DNA of 64,000 nucleotides from an uncultured Muribaculaceae bacterium (GTDB lineage Bacteria; Bacteroidota; Bacteroidia; Bacteroidales; Muribaculaceae), in contig CAJTZQ010000002.1 in NCBI GenBank assembly GCA_910583795.1, positions 1 through 64,000 of the forward strand, written 5' to 3'. Position numbers and translations under genes: made by a program. Shown here piece by piece: positions 1 to 9,004 of the stretch. Below the pieces are notes generated by a model. That model was given only the letters and a program-made list of their open reading frames with translations, had not been told where the DNA came from and searched no databases. The stretch's first letter is position 1, and each line of letters starts with the position of its first letter.

Positions 1-118
<118 letters not shown>

Positions 119-139
119 ATTACGCTGGAAACAGCCATC

Positions 140-229
140 CCCTCGCTAAAGCTCGGGCACAGAACTATCCCGAAGCGGATTTTTCAGAATGATTTATTTT
201 TTCTTTTCCAACTAAATTAGGTAAGAATC
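140..229. repeat. Intergenic direct repeat, copy A
   Basis: A ~90-bp stretch beginning CCCTCGCTAAAGCTCGGGC and ending ACTAAATTAGG plus a few bases. A second copy in the same orientation lies at 3938-4029. The two ends are strongly conserved and the middle is diverged. The copies bracket the GLPGLI/TonB-receptor pair (245-3717). Apart from this repeat and the heptamer array, bases 1-244 hold nothing recognisable. Confidence 0.75.
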
Positions 230-244
230 ATTTTTGCAGGAAGA

Positions 245-2824
245 TTATTTTCGGAGAGAGATTGATATGAGAAGCTCGCGTCCACGCAGCCAGCGTTGGC
301 TCTCGAAAGATGTAAGCTGATTGTAGGATTTGTAATTGTAGGTTCGCTGATCGAAAATGTTGCTGAGTGATGCGGAGAATTCCAAACGTTTGTTGAGCTT
401 GAAAACGATTTTCGTATCAAGCAGAAACACATTTTTATAATAGTTTGAAGTAAGTTCGTTGCGGTAGTGTTCGCCGCTGATGTGCCATTCCCATTTACTA
501 TGAGGCATGACGTTTAGTAGAAGTTCATTCTCCATATTACCGAGCCATGATGCTTTTACCCCATTCATATTCAGACGGCTTGAAGAAAAATCAAAACGAT
601 AATCAAAACTTAACCAACGGATCGGAGCTCCGTTTATTTTGCATCCTACCGACCATGAAGTGCTGATTGAATTGACCGCCCTGTTTTCTGACAAAAGGTG
701 TGACTCCTGGCGACTGAACGAACCATTGATATTGGTACTTCCTCTCATGAAATCGAGAGTCTTGCCAATGTTGCCGTTGGTGATAAACATCTCCCCGTCA
801 CTTTTTGCCGATGTATAGGAGTAGACTACATAATCGCCAAAAAGTTGCTGTGCGAGGGTGTAAGGATTATGACTCCAGGACTGCATCAGGAAAAAGTTGG
901 CAAACAAACCCTTCCGTGTATGCCTGTAAGTAATTCTTGATGAAATTCTTTGTGAAGTGGAATTGTAGAATTCATCCACCCCGCTTCGAAATGAGCGGTA
1001 GTTTGTCATTATATAACCCGGCTGAATAAGGTTTAGACGCATGGGAGACCTCCCTGTCCCTCCGCCCAGGCTTATAGAAAACCTATTGTTGGGTTTCCAA
1101 TTCAGTCTCAAAGACGGAGAGAAATAGACCTCACTTCTGTTGGCAATCGCCTTGTCGAATGTATAGTGCGCAAAACTTACAGGTGCGTCAAGCGAAAAGT
1201 TGACACGCCTGACCCAATATTCAAATTTCGGTGTGGCATATACCGTGAAATAGTTTGTGTTTAATACATTTGTGGTTTCACCGGGAATTTCTTCAGGGAT
1301 TTCAGGAAGGTTAGTATTCAGGGACCGTACATAACCGTTGACACCTCCTTCCAAACTGATAGTGACTCCATTGACAGAGAACGCATAAGCTGCACTTTCG
1401 TTTGTATAGAAAGCATGATCCTTGATGTTCTGGCTTAAAAAACCGTCATTCATTGATACGGAAAGCGTCTGAGGCATCGATTCCCATTCATTCTTACTGA
1501 TAAATGTGACAAGATGTTTCCCTTTGAAACGTTTGATGAGTTTGAAATCGTTCCCCACATAATAATCCGGCAATGATGCCGTCTGATTATTTGATAGTGA
1601 TCCAGTGACGTTGAGATTGACATCGTCCCAATCGATGTTCGCTTTCAAGGTGTTGTTGATGAATGCAGTCTTTCGGTTTAATTCATAAACAAGTTTGCCG
1701 GTCAGGGAATGTGACCGGTCGACACCGTTACGATTTTCAGTGACAATACGGTCACCCTCATTCAGGAAATAAGTCGTAATATTCGCAGCTTGCGCCGCAA
1801 CACGGTTGAATGAATAGTCCACCTGTGTCTTAAGCTCCCCTCTCCCCATTTTCCAAAGACTGTTTGTGGAGATAAGGGCGGATCGGTTAAACAGAGTCCG
1901 TTTTTTACTTAAATTCGGAACTCCGGGTAATGAAACTCCTATATAGCTGCTCAGTCCTGTTTCCCTACGTGAGGAGAGAAAATCTGTTGCCTGCATAGTC
2001 ACATCTTCCCCCACGTTGTTGGTCTTCAGGGTTGTTATGTTTTGGAAATTCGGCATGACAGCCATCGCGAAAAGTTCACCATCCCAAATCGCGCCCTCAG
2101 GTTGCCAGGAGTAACCACCTCCGGCATCTCCGTGGAAAGTCCAGGTTGCCTTAGCCTTATTTTTTAGTTTCAAGTTGATGGCAGCCTTATCTGAAAAGGA
2201 TATTCCGGAAAGTACCTGCATCGGCTGGTGATTCTCCATCACTTCCACCGCACCGACGTCTTCATGACTTATCCCGTTGGTCGCTATTCCATATTTGCCT
2301 CCAAGCAGATCCGAGCCTTCGATATAGAATTTGTTGATATCTTCCCCCTGATACTTTATTTTGCCTGACTTTTCCACATCTATACCGGGCATTCGTTTAA
2401 GCACATCACCGATTGAACGGTCTTGCGTCTGCGCAAATGCACTGACACCATAGGTGATTGTATCCCCCTGCTCCCTTATGCGGTCAGCCTTTACCGCCAC
2501 TTCCTTGAGTAGGGTCGCCCCAGGCTCAAGGTATACTTTCAGAGGAAAAGAAACGCTGTCGAGAGGTATTGATTTCTTTGCAAAGCTCATCATAGACACT
2601 TCCAATCTACAACCTGTGACTGTTGGCAATGACATAGCGAAACCACCGTCTCCTTTCGATGTGGCATATTTCTTTATCTTGCCGTCGGAACCTTTTATAA
2701 TGACGGATGCACCAGACAAAGGCCCGTCGTTTTCCTTGTCAATGACCGTACCTGATACGTCAATTTGTGCCATTGCGATGCCGGCAGTAAGTATACAAAG
2801 CAGATATATGATAAGTCGTTTCAT
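245..2824 (-). CDS. TonB-dependent receptor-like outer-membrane protein with carboxypeptidase-regulatory domain
   Basis: The 859-aa product has a signal peptide ending about residue 19 (LLCILTAGIAMA). A CarboxypepD_reg-like beta-sandwich follows at ~22-100, then a plug-like region with the segment GDVLKRMPGIDV near residue 140, then a long beta-rich region expected to be an outer-membrane barrel. No SusD-type partner is next to it, so this is not a classic polysaccharide-utilisation pair. Its start codon overlaps the stop of the upstream GLPGLI gene by an ATGA, which implies co-translation. The family imports ligands or acts as a surface receptor; the ligand is unknown. Confidence 0.85.
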   Translation of the reverse strand: MKRLIIYLLCILTAGIAMAQIDVSGTVIDKENDGPLSGASVIIKGSDGKIKKYATSKGDGGFAMSLPTVTGCRLEVSMMSFAKKSIPLDSVSFPLKVYLEPGATLLKEVAVKADRIREQGDTITYGVSAFAQTQDRSIGDVLKRMPGIDVEKSGKIKYQGEDINKFYIEGSDLLGGKYGIATNGISHEDVGAVEVMENHQPMQVLSGISFSDKAAINLKLKNKAKATWTFHGDAGGGYSWQPEGAIWDGELFAMAVMPNFQNITTLKTNNVGEDVTMQATDFLSSRRETGLSSYIGVSLPGVPNLSKKRTLFNRSALISTNSLWKMGRGELKTQVDYSFNRVAAQAANITTYFLNEGDRIVTENRNGVDRSHSLTGKLVYELNRKTAFINNTLKANIDWDDVNLNVTGSLSNNQTASLPDYYVGNDFKLIKRFKGKHLVTFISKNEWESMPQTLSVSMNDGFLSQNIKDHAFYTNESAAYAFSVNGVTISLEGGVNGYVRSLNTNLPEIPEEIPGETTNVLNTNYFTVYATPKFEYWVRRVNFSLDAPVSFAHYTFDKAIANRSEVYFSPSLRLNWKPNNRFSISLGGGTGRSPMRLNLIQPGYIMTNYRSFRSGVDEFYNSTSQRISSRITYRHTRKGLFANFFLMQSWSHNPYTLAQQLFGDYVVYSYTSAKSDGEMFITNGNIGKTLDFMRGSTNINGSFSRQESHLLSENRAVNSISTSWSVGCKINGAPIRWLSFDYRFDFSSSRLNMNGVKASWLGNMENELLLNVMPHSKWEWHISGEHYRNELTSNYYKNVFLLDTKIVFKLNKRLEFSASLSNIFDQRTYNYKSYNQLTSFESQRWLRGRELLISISLRK

Positions 2825-3717
2825 AAGTCGTGAGGATAATCAGTTTCTTCTTTATCGCGATGTTGTTCTTTTGTATCGGTATTTTTAAGTTGAGCATTCT
2901 TACCTCCGAACATTGCTGCCATTTTTGCCCCGAAGTTGGAATTTGCATATTTCCACCAGCTGTTTAAAAACTTGTCGCGGGTTACTTTCCTAACTCCCCG
3001 CTTCTCTCTGTAACATAAAAAACCAACCTCCGAGATACCGGTTTGCATCAAACCACTGGCAATGAAGTGAAATTCCCTGTGGTTGTCTATAGCTTCAAGA
3101 ATCAACCCCGGCAGCCCGCATAGTTTCCAAGGACCATCCTGAACAGGGATCTCCGGAGCAAACCACGCCGTCCACCGTCTGCCTCGGTAATCTGTAGTGG
3201 CTTTGAAACATTGATAGCCGAGAATTTCTTTCGTCTCATCGGATATTTCCCATTCCGGTTTTTCCCAATCCTCTTCATAACACCAGTCCTGCATCTCGAA
3301 GTATGCAGTTTCCGTAACCTTACCTTCGGGATAATTCTTGTAAATGAAACTACCATAACGTCCACTCCGTTCAAGAGTAGTCCTATCATGTTCCCTCGGA
3401 TCCTTCTCAAATGAAGCCGCCTCCATTTGGAAATAGAGTCCAGGATTATTGTGCATCAGAGAGTCACGGTAAAACCTCGGTATAGAGCAATAGCGAGACA
3501 TTCCTTTACCAATACGGAGCATTGTCTCTTCTTTGAAATAATTAGTCTCTCGTTTAGTAGTATCAGTGACTTCGGTACGAGTGTAATGCACTTCAAGTAT
3601 GGCAGGTTCAGTATCCCTCATCCAGTTTTCAGCATTTGCTATCAGAGCAATACAAATCAAGAGAAGCAATATTATATGTCGATTAATTATCATATAATTC
3701 ATATTTAAGCGATTCAT
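2821..3717 (-). CDS. GLPGLI family protein
   Basis: The name-giving motif CGLPGLILEA occurs near residue 200 of a ~298-aa exported protein. The frame is open to a TTG at 3732, but the ATG at 3717 gives MNRLNMNYMIINRHI followed by a hydrophobic core and a cleavage site after IALIANA, a good signal peptide. GLPGLI proteins are Bacteroidetes periplasmic proteins of unknown biochemistry that are often paired with TonB-receptor-like proteins, as here, where the downstream gene starts within this stop codon. Upstream on the minus strand TATATTCG resembles the -7 box TAnnTTTG with one mismatch. Confidence 0.85.
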   Translation of the reverse strand: MNRLNMNYMIINRHIILLLLICIALIANAENWMRDTEPAILEVHYTRTEVTDTTKRETNYFKEETMLRIGKGMSRYCSIPRFYRDSLMHNNPGLYFQMEAASFEKDPREHDRTTLERSGRYGSFIYKNYPEGKVTETAYFEMQDWCYEEDWEKPEWEISDETKEILGYQCFKATTDYRGRRWTAWFAPEIPVQDGPWKLCGLPGLILEAIDNHREFHFIASGLMQTGISEVGFLCYREKRGVRKVTRDKFLNSWWKYANSNFGAKMAAMFGGKNAQLKNTDTKEQHRDKEETDYPHDL

Positions 3718-3937
3718 GATGCGAATATACAACTAAAATTTTAATAATACAACTAATAAATTAATAATTTTTCGCGGGCACTTATATTTTAATAGGATTA
3801 TTCTGTATATAAATATAGGTTAATATTTCAGACGCAGTATCAGTTCAAGCTAATTCCGTGGGCAATCATTGATTGAGGGATGTATGCATGCATTAAAAGA
3901 CCGGCAGGTTGACAATTTATGCCGTTTTCATGGCTCT

Positions 3938-4029
3938 CCCTCGCTAAAGCTCGGGCGCAGAACCATCATGACACGAATTTAGCTGATGATTCATTTATTC
4001 TTATTTTTCAACTAAATTAGGAAAGAACC
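3938..4029. repeat. Intergenic direct repeat, copy B
   Basis: This is the second copy of the ~90-bp element at 140-229, in the same orientation. It shares CCCTCGCTAAAGCTCGGGC at the left and CAACTAAATTAGG at the right. It sits in the 566-bp gap between the GLPGLI gene and lpd, which also holds the inverted-repeat element at 4032-4142 and the hairpin at 4214-4273. Nothing else is recognisable in that gap. Confidence 0.75.
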
Positions 4030-4031
4030 TT

Positions 4032-4142
4032 AAGAAACTGTTTAAAATTTATTTTGTCTTGTCATTGAGGTCTTTGTCGACATCTTTATAATATTTATTC
4101 AGTCATTATAGAACCCCATAACTCCTTCACTTAATCTAAAAA
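4032..4142. repeat. MITE-like element, truncated copy
   Basis: About 110 bp clearly homologous to 18484-18597. Shared blocks include AAGAAA, TTTATTTTGTCTTGT, AGGTCTTTGTC, ATATTTATTC and GAACCCCATAACTCC. Its left end (AAGAAACTGTTTAAA) matches the reverse complement of the right end of the 18.5-kb copy, so the element has terminal inverted repeats. I do not find the matching right end here, so this copy looks truncated or diverged. It contains no gene. Confidence 0.75.
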
Positions 4143-4213
4143 TTGACTCGAAACTCTTCTCTAAATCTTAACATAAGCCAAAAGTAAGCATACTCTAAAA
4201 ATTATCCCTTAAT

Positions 4214-4273
4214 TATAAATAATCGGGTATGTCTTATAATTATTATCTTATAAGACATACCCGATTATTTATA
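4214..4273 (-). terminator. Long perfect hairpin after lpd
   Basis: A 26-bp perfect stem (arms 4214-4239 and 4248-4273) with an 8-nt loop lies directly after the lpd stop codon on the minus strand. No strong U tract follows on either strand. It is probably the 3' end structure of the glycine cleavage operon, by termination or by RNA processing. Confidence 0.6.
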
Positions 4274-4283
4274 TGGAAGATGA

Positions 4284-5639
4284 TTATTTTACAGCGTGGG
4301 CTGCGGAGAGAATCACTTCGCTGACTGTGGGATGACCAAATATTGTGTCAACCAATTCTGTCAACGTCGTGTTGCGGTTCATCATGTCGGCACATTGCTG
4401 AGCAAGGTCGGCAGACTCAACACCCATGATGTGGGCGCCAAGAAGCATTCCGTCTTCTTTACGGAAGATAAGCTTACAAAGCCCTTCCGATTCACCCATC
4501 GCCAAGGCTTTTCCGTTTGCACGGAAGAAGCTCTGCCCTACTTTGATTTCAATACCTTCTGCCTTGCATTGCTCCTCGGTCTTTCCAACCATTCCACATT
4601 CAGGAACAGTGAAAACAGCTGAAGGCACAATGTCAAAACGGATGTTATCGGCTTTCCCATCAATTGCATTGAGAGCCCTGACTCCCTGGAACGAAGCGAC
4701 ATGTGCAAGCATCATGCGGGCATTAACATCACCGATTGCATAGATGCCTTCCACATTGGTCTGCATGTTGTCTTTTACTGGAATACCCTTAGGAGTATAT
4801 TCAATGCCTGCAGCTTCAAGGTTGAGCCCGGAGACACGCGGTGCGCGTCCTACAGCCATGAGAAGGTCGCTTGAAACAACTTTTTCTTCCTTACCCTTCA
4901 GTTCGTAGGTGACTTCAATTTCGTAGAACTCATTCTGACGAATTTCTTTCGCAGCAGCTCCGGTGACTATCTTGACACCTTTCTTGGTCAATGCCTGTTT
5001 GAGACGTTTCGCAATGTCGGAATCAAAAGGAGGAAGTATCTGCTTCATAAATTCAATCACAGTGACCTGAGATCCCAGCTGACTGAAGATTGATGCAAAC
5101 TCCATACCGATCACTCCACCACCGATTATAGTCAAAGAAGCAGGGATATACTCTATATTCAATATCTTGGTAGAATCCATCACACATTCAAGGTCGTGTC
5201 CGGGAATCGGAAGAGACTTTGAAGTGCTACCCGACGCAATGATAATATTGTCGGCAGTATATTCCTCACCATTCGCTACAACTGTTTTTGCATCCTTGAA
5301 AGAAGCGAAAGCATTTACAACATTCACCTTTGCTTGCTTGAGCATCATATCTATGCCACCGCGCAAAGTCTCTATCACGCTATTTTTTCGCGCAAGAATC
5401 TTGTTGTAGTCAACAGAGAATGAGAAATCATCAATGCCAAATTCCTCTCCGTTCTTAAAATTGGAGACTATTTCAGCATTGCGGCAAAGGCACTTGGTGG
5501 GGATACACCCTTCGTTAAGGCAGGTGCCTCCGAGATTTTCACCATTGAACAGAGTCACACTCTTGCCGCGTTTAGCAGCGGCAAGAGCAGTTTCATATCC
5601 TCCGGGGCCGGCACCGATAATTATAAGGTCGGTTTTCAT
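4284..5639 (-). CDS. lpdA: Dihydrolipoyl dehydrogenase
   Basis: The E3/L-protein flavoenzyme reoxidises dihydrolipoyl groups with NAD+. In the 451-aa product the FAD fingerprint GAGPGGYE lies at 9-16 and the redox-active disulfide is Cys40/Cys45 in GGTCLNEGCIPTKC. An NAD-binding GGGVIGMEFAS segment is near 175, and the C-terminal HPTVSE motif (His436) supplies the catalytic base. It is last in the gcvT-H-PA-PB-lpd operon; its ATG overlaps the gcvPB stop by 4 nt. This placement makes it the L-protein of glycine cleavage, though the same protein could serve 2-oxoacid dehydrogenases. Confidence 0.95.
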   Translation of the reverse strand: MKTDLIIIGAGPGGYETALAAAKRGKSVTLFNGENLGGTCLNEGCIPTKCLCRNAEIVSNFKNGEEFGIDDFSFSVDYNKILARKNSVIETLRGGIDMMLKQAKVNVVNAFASFKDAKTVVANGEEYTADNIIIASGSTSKSLPIPGHDLECVMDSTKILNIEYIPASLTIIGGGVIGMEFASIFSQLGSQVTVIEFMKQILPPFDSDIAKRLKQALTKKGVKIVTGAAAKEIRQNEFYEIEVTYELKGKEEKVVSSDLLMAVGRAPRVSGLNLEAAGIEYTPKGIPVKDNMQTNVEGIYAIGDVNARMMLAHVASFQGVRALNAIDGKADNIRFDIVPSAVFTVPECGMVGKTEEQCKAEGIEIKVGQSFFRANGKALAMGESEGLCKLIFRKEDGMLLGAHIMGVESADLAQQCADMMNRNTTLTELVDTIFGHPTVSEVILSAAHAVK

Positions 5640-7105
5640 TTCGAAGCCTCTTTAAGTGCACGGTAACTCAAAATAGGATTCTTAGCGGCACCAGTTTCAT
5701 CAAGTTTGCGCACGATAGTCGTGAGAGGAGCATTGATAACCTCCTCCGGAGTTTCGCGAGCCTCTTTAGCCACCTTGTGCATAACCTCGATAAAGTCGTC
5801 GAGAGTCTCCTTGCTCTCTGTCTCAGTCGGTTCAATCATCATCGACTCGTGGAACAGGAGGGGGAAATAGATTGTAGGAGCATGGAATCCATAATCAAGA
5901 AGACGTTTTGCCACATTGAGAGTAGTAACGCCGGTAGACTTGTCTTTCAAACCGTCGAATACAAATTCATGTTTGCAAACACCTTCAATCGGCAACAGAT
6001 AATCGTCTTTCAGGCTCTCCTTGATATAGTTTGCGTTGAGAGTGGCGAGAGGACCGACTTTGCGAATATTCTCCTTGCCAAGGGTAAGGATATAAGCGTA
6101 AGCCTTCATCATCACGCCGAAGTTGCCAAAGAAAGTGGACACGCTACCGAGGCTTTCCTCGCCGAAGTCAACAAAGAACTTACCGTCCTCACCTTTCTTC
6201 ACATGAGGATTGGGGAGGAAATCAACAAGATGCTTGGCAACACCTACAGGACCTGAACCGGGACCACCTCCACCGTGAGGTGTAGAGAAAGTCTTGTGAA
6301 GGTTGATATGCATGATATCGAATCCCATGTCGCCGGGACGAACCTTTCCGAGAAGCGGGTTAAGGTTAGCTCCATCATAATAGAGAAGACCACCTGCCTC
6401 GTGCACGAGTTTAGCTATTTCGAGGATTTCAGTCTCAAACATACCCAAAGTGTTCGGGTTTGTCATCATGATACCGGCAATAGTATCATCAAGAAGAGGC
6501 TTGAGATCTTCAACGTCGATAGAACCGTTTGGTTTAGACTTAACTTCCACAACTTCGAGACCTGCAACCATTGCGGAAGCCGGGTTGGTGCCATGAGCGG
6601 AGTTAGGCACGATCACTCTTGTGCGCTTGTTGTCGCCGCGTGACATGTGATACTGGCGCATAACCATAAGTCCGGTCAGCTCACCATGAGCACCGGCATA
6701 GGGGTTAAGAGTGAACTCAGCAAGACCTGCGATGTTTGAAAGCATCTTCTGGAGGTTATAGTAGAGTTCAAGGGCGCCCTGGGCTGTAGATGCATCCTGA
6801 AGAGGATGGATATTGTTGAAAGCAGGAAGAGCAGCTACCTCTTCATTGATCTTGGGGTTGTATTTCATTGTGCAGCTACCGAGCGGGTAGAAACCTGTGT
6901 CGACACCAAAGTTTTTGCTTGAAAGATTGGTGTAGTGACGTACAACCTCAAGTTCACTTACTTCAGGAAGTTCAGCTTCATTCTTTCTGAGGAGATCAGC
7001 AGGGATCTCCGCCATTCCTTTCACACCGAAATTATCAGCAGGCAGAGAATAACCTTTTCTTCCGGGACGCGAAAGTTCAAATATAAGTTTGTCGTATGTT
7101 TTCAT
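5636..7105 (-). CDS. gcvPB: Glycine dehydrogenase (decarboxylating) subunit 2, P-protein C half
   Basis: The P-protein decarboxylates glycine with pyridoxal phosphate and transfers aminomethyl to lipoyl-GcvH. This 489-aa subunit holds the cofactor lysine, Lys271 in MHINLHKTFSTPHGGGGPG, the glycine-rich loop typical of the family. Here the P-protein is split into gcvPA and gcvPB rather than one ~950-aa chain. The spacing to gcvPA upstream is 3 nt and the stop overlaps the lpd start, so the genes are tightly coupled. Confidence 0.95.
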   Translation of the reverse strand: MKTYDKLIFELSRPGRKGYSLPADNFGVKGMAEIPADLLRKNEAELPEVSELEVVRHYTNLSSKNFGVDTGFYPLGSCTMKYNPKINEEVAALPAFNNIHPLQDASTAQGALELYYNLQKMLSNIAGLAEFTLNPYAGAHGELTGLMVMRQYHMSRGDNKRTRVIVPNSAHGTNPASAMVAGLEVVEVKSKPNGSIDVEDLKPLLDDTIAGIMMTNPNTLGMFETEILEIAKLVHEAGGLLYYDGANLNPLLGKVRPGDMGFDIMHINLHKTFSTPHGGGGPGSGPVGVAKHLVDFLPNPHVKKGEDGKFFVDFGEESLGSVSTFFGNFGVMMKAYAYILTLGKENIRKVGPLATLNANYIKESLKDDYLLPIEGVCKHEFVFDGLKDKSTGVTTLNVAKRLLDYGFHAPTIYFPLLFHESMMIEPTETESKETLDDFIEVMHKVAKEARETPEEVINAPLTTIVRKLDETGAAKNPILSYRALKEASK

Positions 7106-7108
7106 ATC

Positions 7109-8431
7109 TTATCCCTCCACCATTAAGTTAACCAGTGTGTCAATTTCTTCTTTTGTACGCTTTTCAGTAACAGCAAACTCCACAAGACCGTTGCCGAGGA
7201 GCAGACCGCCCATGATGCCGTTTTCGAGAAGGCGTGCATTTACTTTCTCCATGTCAAGGTCAGTCTTAACAACAAATTCCTTGAGGAAAGGCTTATCAAA
7301 TGCAGGTGTGAATTTTCCTGATTCGATAAGCTTGTTATAGAGATAATGAGCGCCGTCGCATGAAAGGGCGTTTACCTCTTTAAGACCTTCCTTGCCGAGC
7401 AAGGAAAGATATATAGTGGCATACAAAGCCATGAGGCTTTGGTTGGAGCAAATGTTACTTGTCGCTTTCTCACGGCGGATATGCTGCTCGCGTGCCTGCA
7501 GAGTAAGTACATATGCACGTTTGCCATCAGCATCTTTAGTAGCACCTACCACACGTCCCGGCATTTTGCGTAGCATTGATTTGCTGCAGGAGATAAAACC
7601 GAGATAAGGACCGCCAAATGCGAGAGGCATACCAAGAGACTGTCCGTCGCCGCAAGCCACGTCAGCACCCCATTCAGCCGGTGTGCGAAGTACGGCAAGA
7701 GCAGATGGGTCGGCAAAGATAGCAAGACTACCTTTTGCAGCATGAATCTTGTCAGCAAGTCCTGTGAAGTCTTCCACAATACCATATTTATTTGGAGTTG
7801 GAACGATCACACCTGCCACATCTCCAGCTTCAAGTTCTTTATAGATCGCGTCAAGGTCTGTCACTCCATCTTTTTCAGGAACCACAGTGAGTGAAACGCC
7901 ATGGAATTTAGCGTAGGTCTTCACTACCCTGATGACCCTTTCAGAAACTGTGTCTGAAATAAGCACGCGGTTTTTCTTCTTTGCAGAAGCAACCATCATG
8001 AACATAGTCTCGGCAGCTGCAGTGGCACCATCATACATGGAAGCATTAGTAGCCTCCATACCGGTCAGCTCGCTGATCATGCTCTGATATTCGAATATAT
8101 ATTGGAGCGTGCCCTGCGAAATTTCAGGCTGATAGGGAGTGTAAGCAGTGTAGAACTCGCTACGTGCAAGGAGATGACCTATAGTTGAAGGAGCATAATG
8201 GTCATAAGCGCCACCGCCAGCGAAAATTGTAAGAGACTTGTTCTTCGCACCAAGTTCGTTAAAATGGCGTCTGAGCTCAATTTCAGACATAGCAGAAGGT
8301 ATGTCGTATTCTTCCCGGTAAATCACCTCTTCAGGGACATCACCATAGAGCTCGTCGATAGATGCCACACCAATCTTATCAAGCATCGCGCGGATGTCTT
8401 CTTCGGTGTGGGGCATGAATTTATCTGACAT
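7109..8431 (-). CDS. gcvPA: Glycine dehydrogenase (decarboxylating) subunit 1, P-protein N half
   Basis: This 440-aa product is the N-terminal half of the heterotetrameric P-protein. It begins MSDKFMPHTEEDIRAML and contains the family segment YTPYQPEISQGTLQYIFEYQ near residue 100. It works with GcvPB in glycine decarboxylation. It lies 3 nt before gcvPB but 159 nt after gcvH, and that gap contains two inverted repeats (8453-8523 and 8531-8574) that could set the relative amounts of H- and P-proteins. Confidence 0.95.
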   Translation of the reverse strand: MSDKFMPHTEEDIRAMLDKIGVASIDELYGDVPEEVIYREEYDIPSAMSEIELRRHFNELGAKNKSLTIFAGGGAYDHYAPSTIGHLLARSEFYTAYTPYQPEISQGTLQYIFEYQSMISELTGMEATNASMYDGATAAAETMFMMVASAKKKNRVLISDTVSERVIRVVKTYAKFHGVSLTVVPEKDGVTDLDAIYKELEAGDVAGVIVPTPNKYGIVEDFTGLADKIHAAKGSLAIFADPSALAVLRTPAEWGADVACGDGQSLGMPLAFGGPYLGFISCSKSMLRKMPGRVVGATKDADGKRAYVLTLQAREQHIRREKATSNICSNQSLMALYATIYLSLLGKEGLKEVNALSCDGAHYLYNKLIESGKFTPAFDKPFLKEFVVKTDLDMEKVNARLLENGIMGGLLLGNGLVEFAVTEKRTKEEIDTLVNLMVEG

Positions 8432-8452
8432 AGTTGTTATTGTTGTTTTAAT

Positions 8453-8523
8453 TATGTTGAAAGTTGTATGTTTTATGTTGTCTGTTGTATGTTTTTCAGC
8501 TATTACATCCCACTTTCAACATA
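8453..8523. repeat. 12-bp inverted repeat in the gcvH-gcvPA gap
   Basis: TATGTTGAAAGT (8453-8464) and its exact reverse complement (8512-8523) flank 47 nt just upstream of gcvPA. Paired in the mRNA they would form an outer stem next to the stronger hairpin at 8531-8574. A role in mRNA processing or expression balance is an inference. Confidence 0.5.
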
Positions 8524-8530
8524 TATGTTT

Positions 8531-8574
8531 GACGGGATTTTGCATGGTGTTGTGATGCCATGCAAAATCCCGTC
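8531..8574 (-). promoter_or_regulatory. 17-bp intercistronic hairpin between gcvH and gcvPA
   Basis: GACGGGATTTTGCATGG (8531-8547) pairs perfectly with 8558-8574 around a 10-nt loop, 17 nt after the gcvH stop. In the direction of transcription no U tract follows, so it is unlikely to be a full intrinsic terminator. An mRNA stabiliser or partial attenuator in the operon is more likely. Confidence 0.6.
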
Positions 8575-8590
8575 AAGGTTTTATAAGTTA

Positions 8591-8971
8591 TTATTCTTCG
8601 CAAACTTTAGCATAAGCTGCTGCATCGAGAAGATTCTCAATCTCAGAAGGATCAGACACTTTCACTTTCATGATCCAGTTGGCAAACGCGTCCTGGTTAA
8701 CGAGTTCCGGCTCATCTTCGAGAGCTTCGTTAATTTCAACAACTTCACCGCTCACAGGAGAAAGAAGGTCGCTGGCAGCTTTTACAGACTCAACTGCACC
8801 GAAATCTTCGCCTTGAGTAACTTCGTCGCCAACTTCAGGCATATCGACATACACGATGTTGCCAAGTGCATGCTGTGCATAGTCAGTGATACCTACAGTA
8901 GCAATATCGCCTTCGAGTTTAACCCACTCGTGAGAATCCGCATAGCGGAGATCATCTAAAATCTTGCTCAT
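8591..8971 (-). CDS. gcvH: Glycine cleavage system H protein
   Basis: The lipoyl carrier that shuttles the aminomethyl intermediate between the P, T and L proteins. Its 126 aa match the usual family size. The lipoylated lysine is Lys64 in EDFGAVESVKAASDLLSPVS, followed by GEVVEIN. It is 33 nt downstream of gcvT. The hairpin after its stop may protect this highly needed cistron's mRNA. Confidence 0.96.
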   Translation of the reverse strand: MSKILDDLRYADSHEWVKLEGDIATVGITDYAQHALGNIVYVDMPEVGDEVTQGEDFGAVESVKAASDLLSPVSGEVVEINEALEDEPELVNQDAFANWIMKVKVSDPSEIENLLDAAAYAKVCEE

Positions 8972-9004
8972 GATTATATGTATATTTTTTTGATTATATT
9001 TAAA

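Noticed and set aside
245..3717. Polysaccharide-utilisation locus (SusC/SusD)
   Set aside because: No SusD-like lipoprotein or glycoside hydrolase is adjacent; the partner is a GLPGLI protein.
8531..8574. Full intrinsic terminator after gcvH
   Set aside because: No U tract follows in the direction of transcription, and the downstream gcvPA-gcvPB-lpd genes need read-through.
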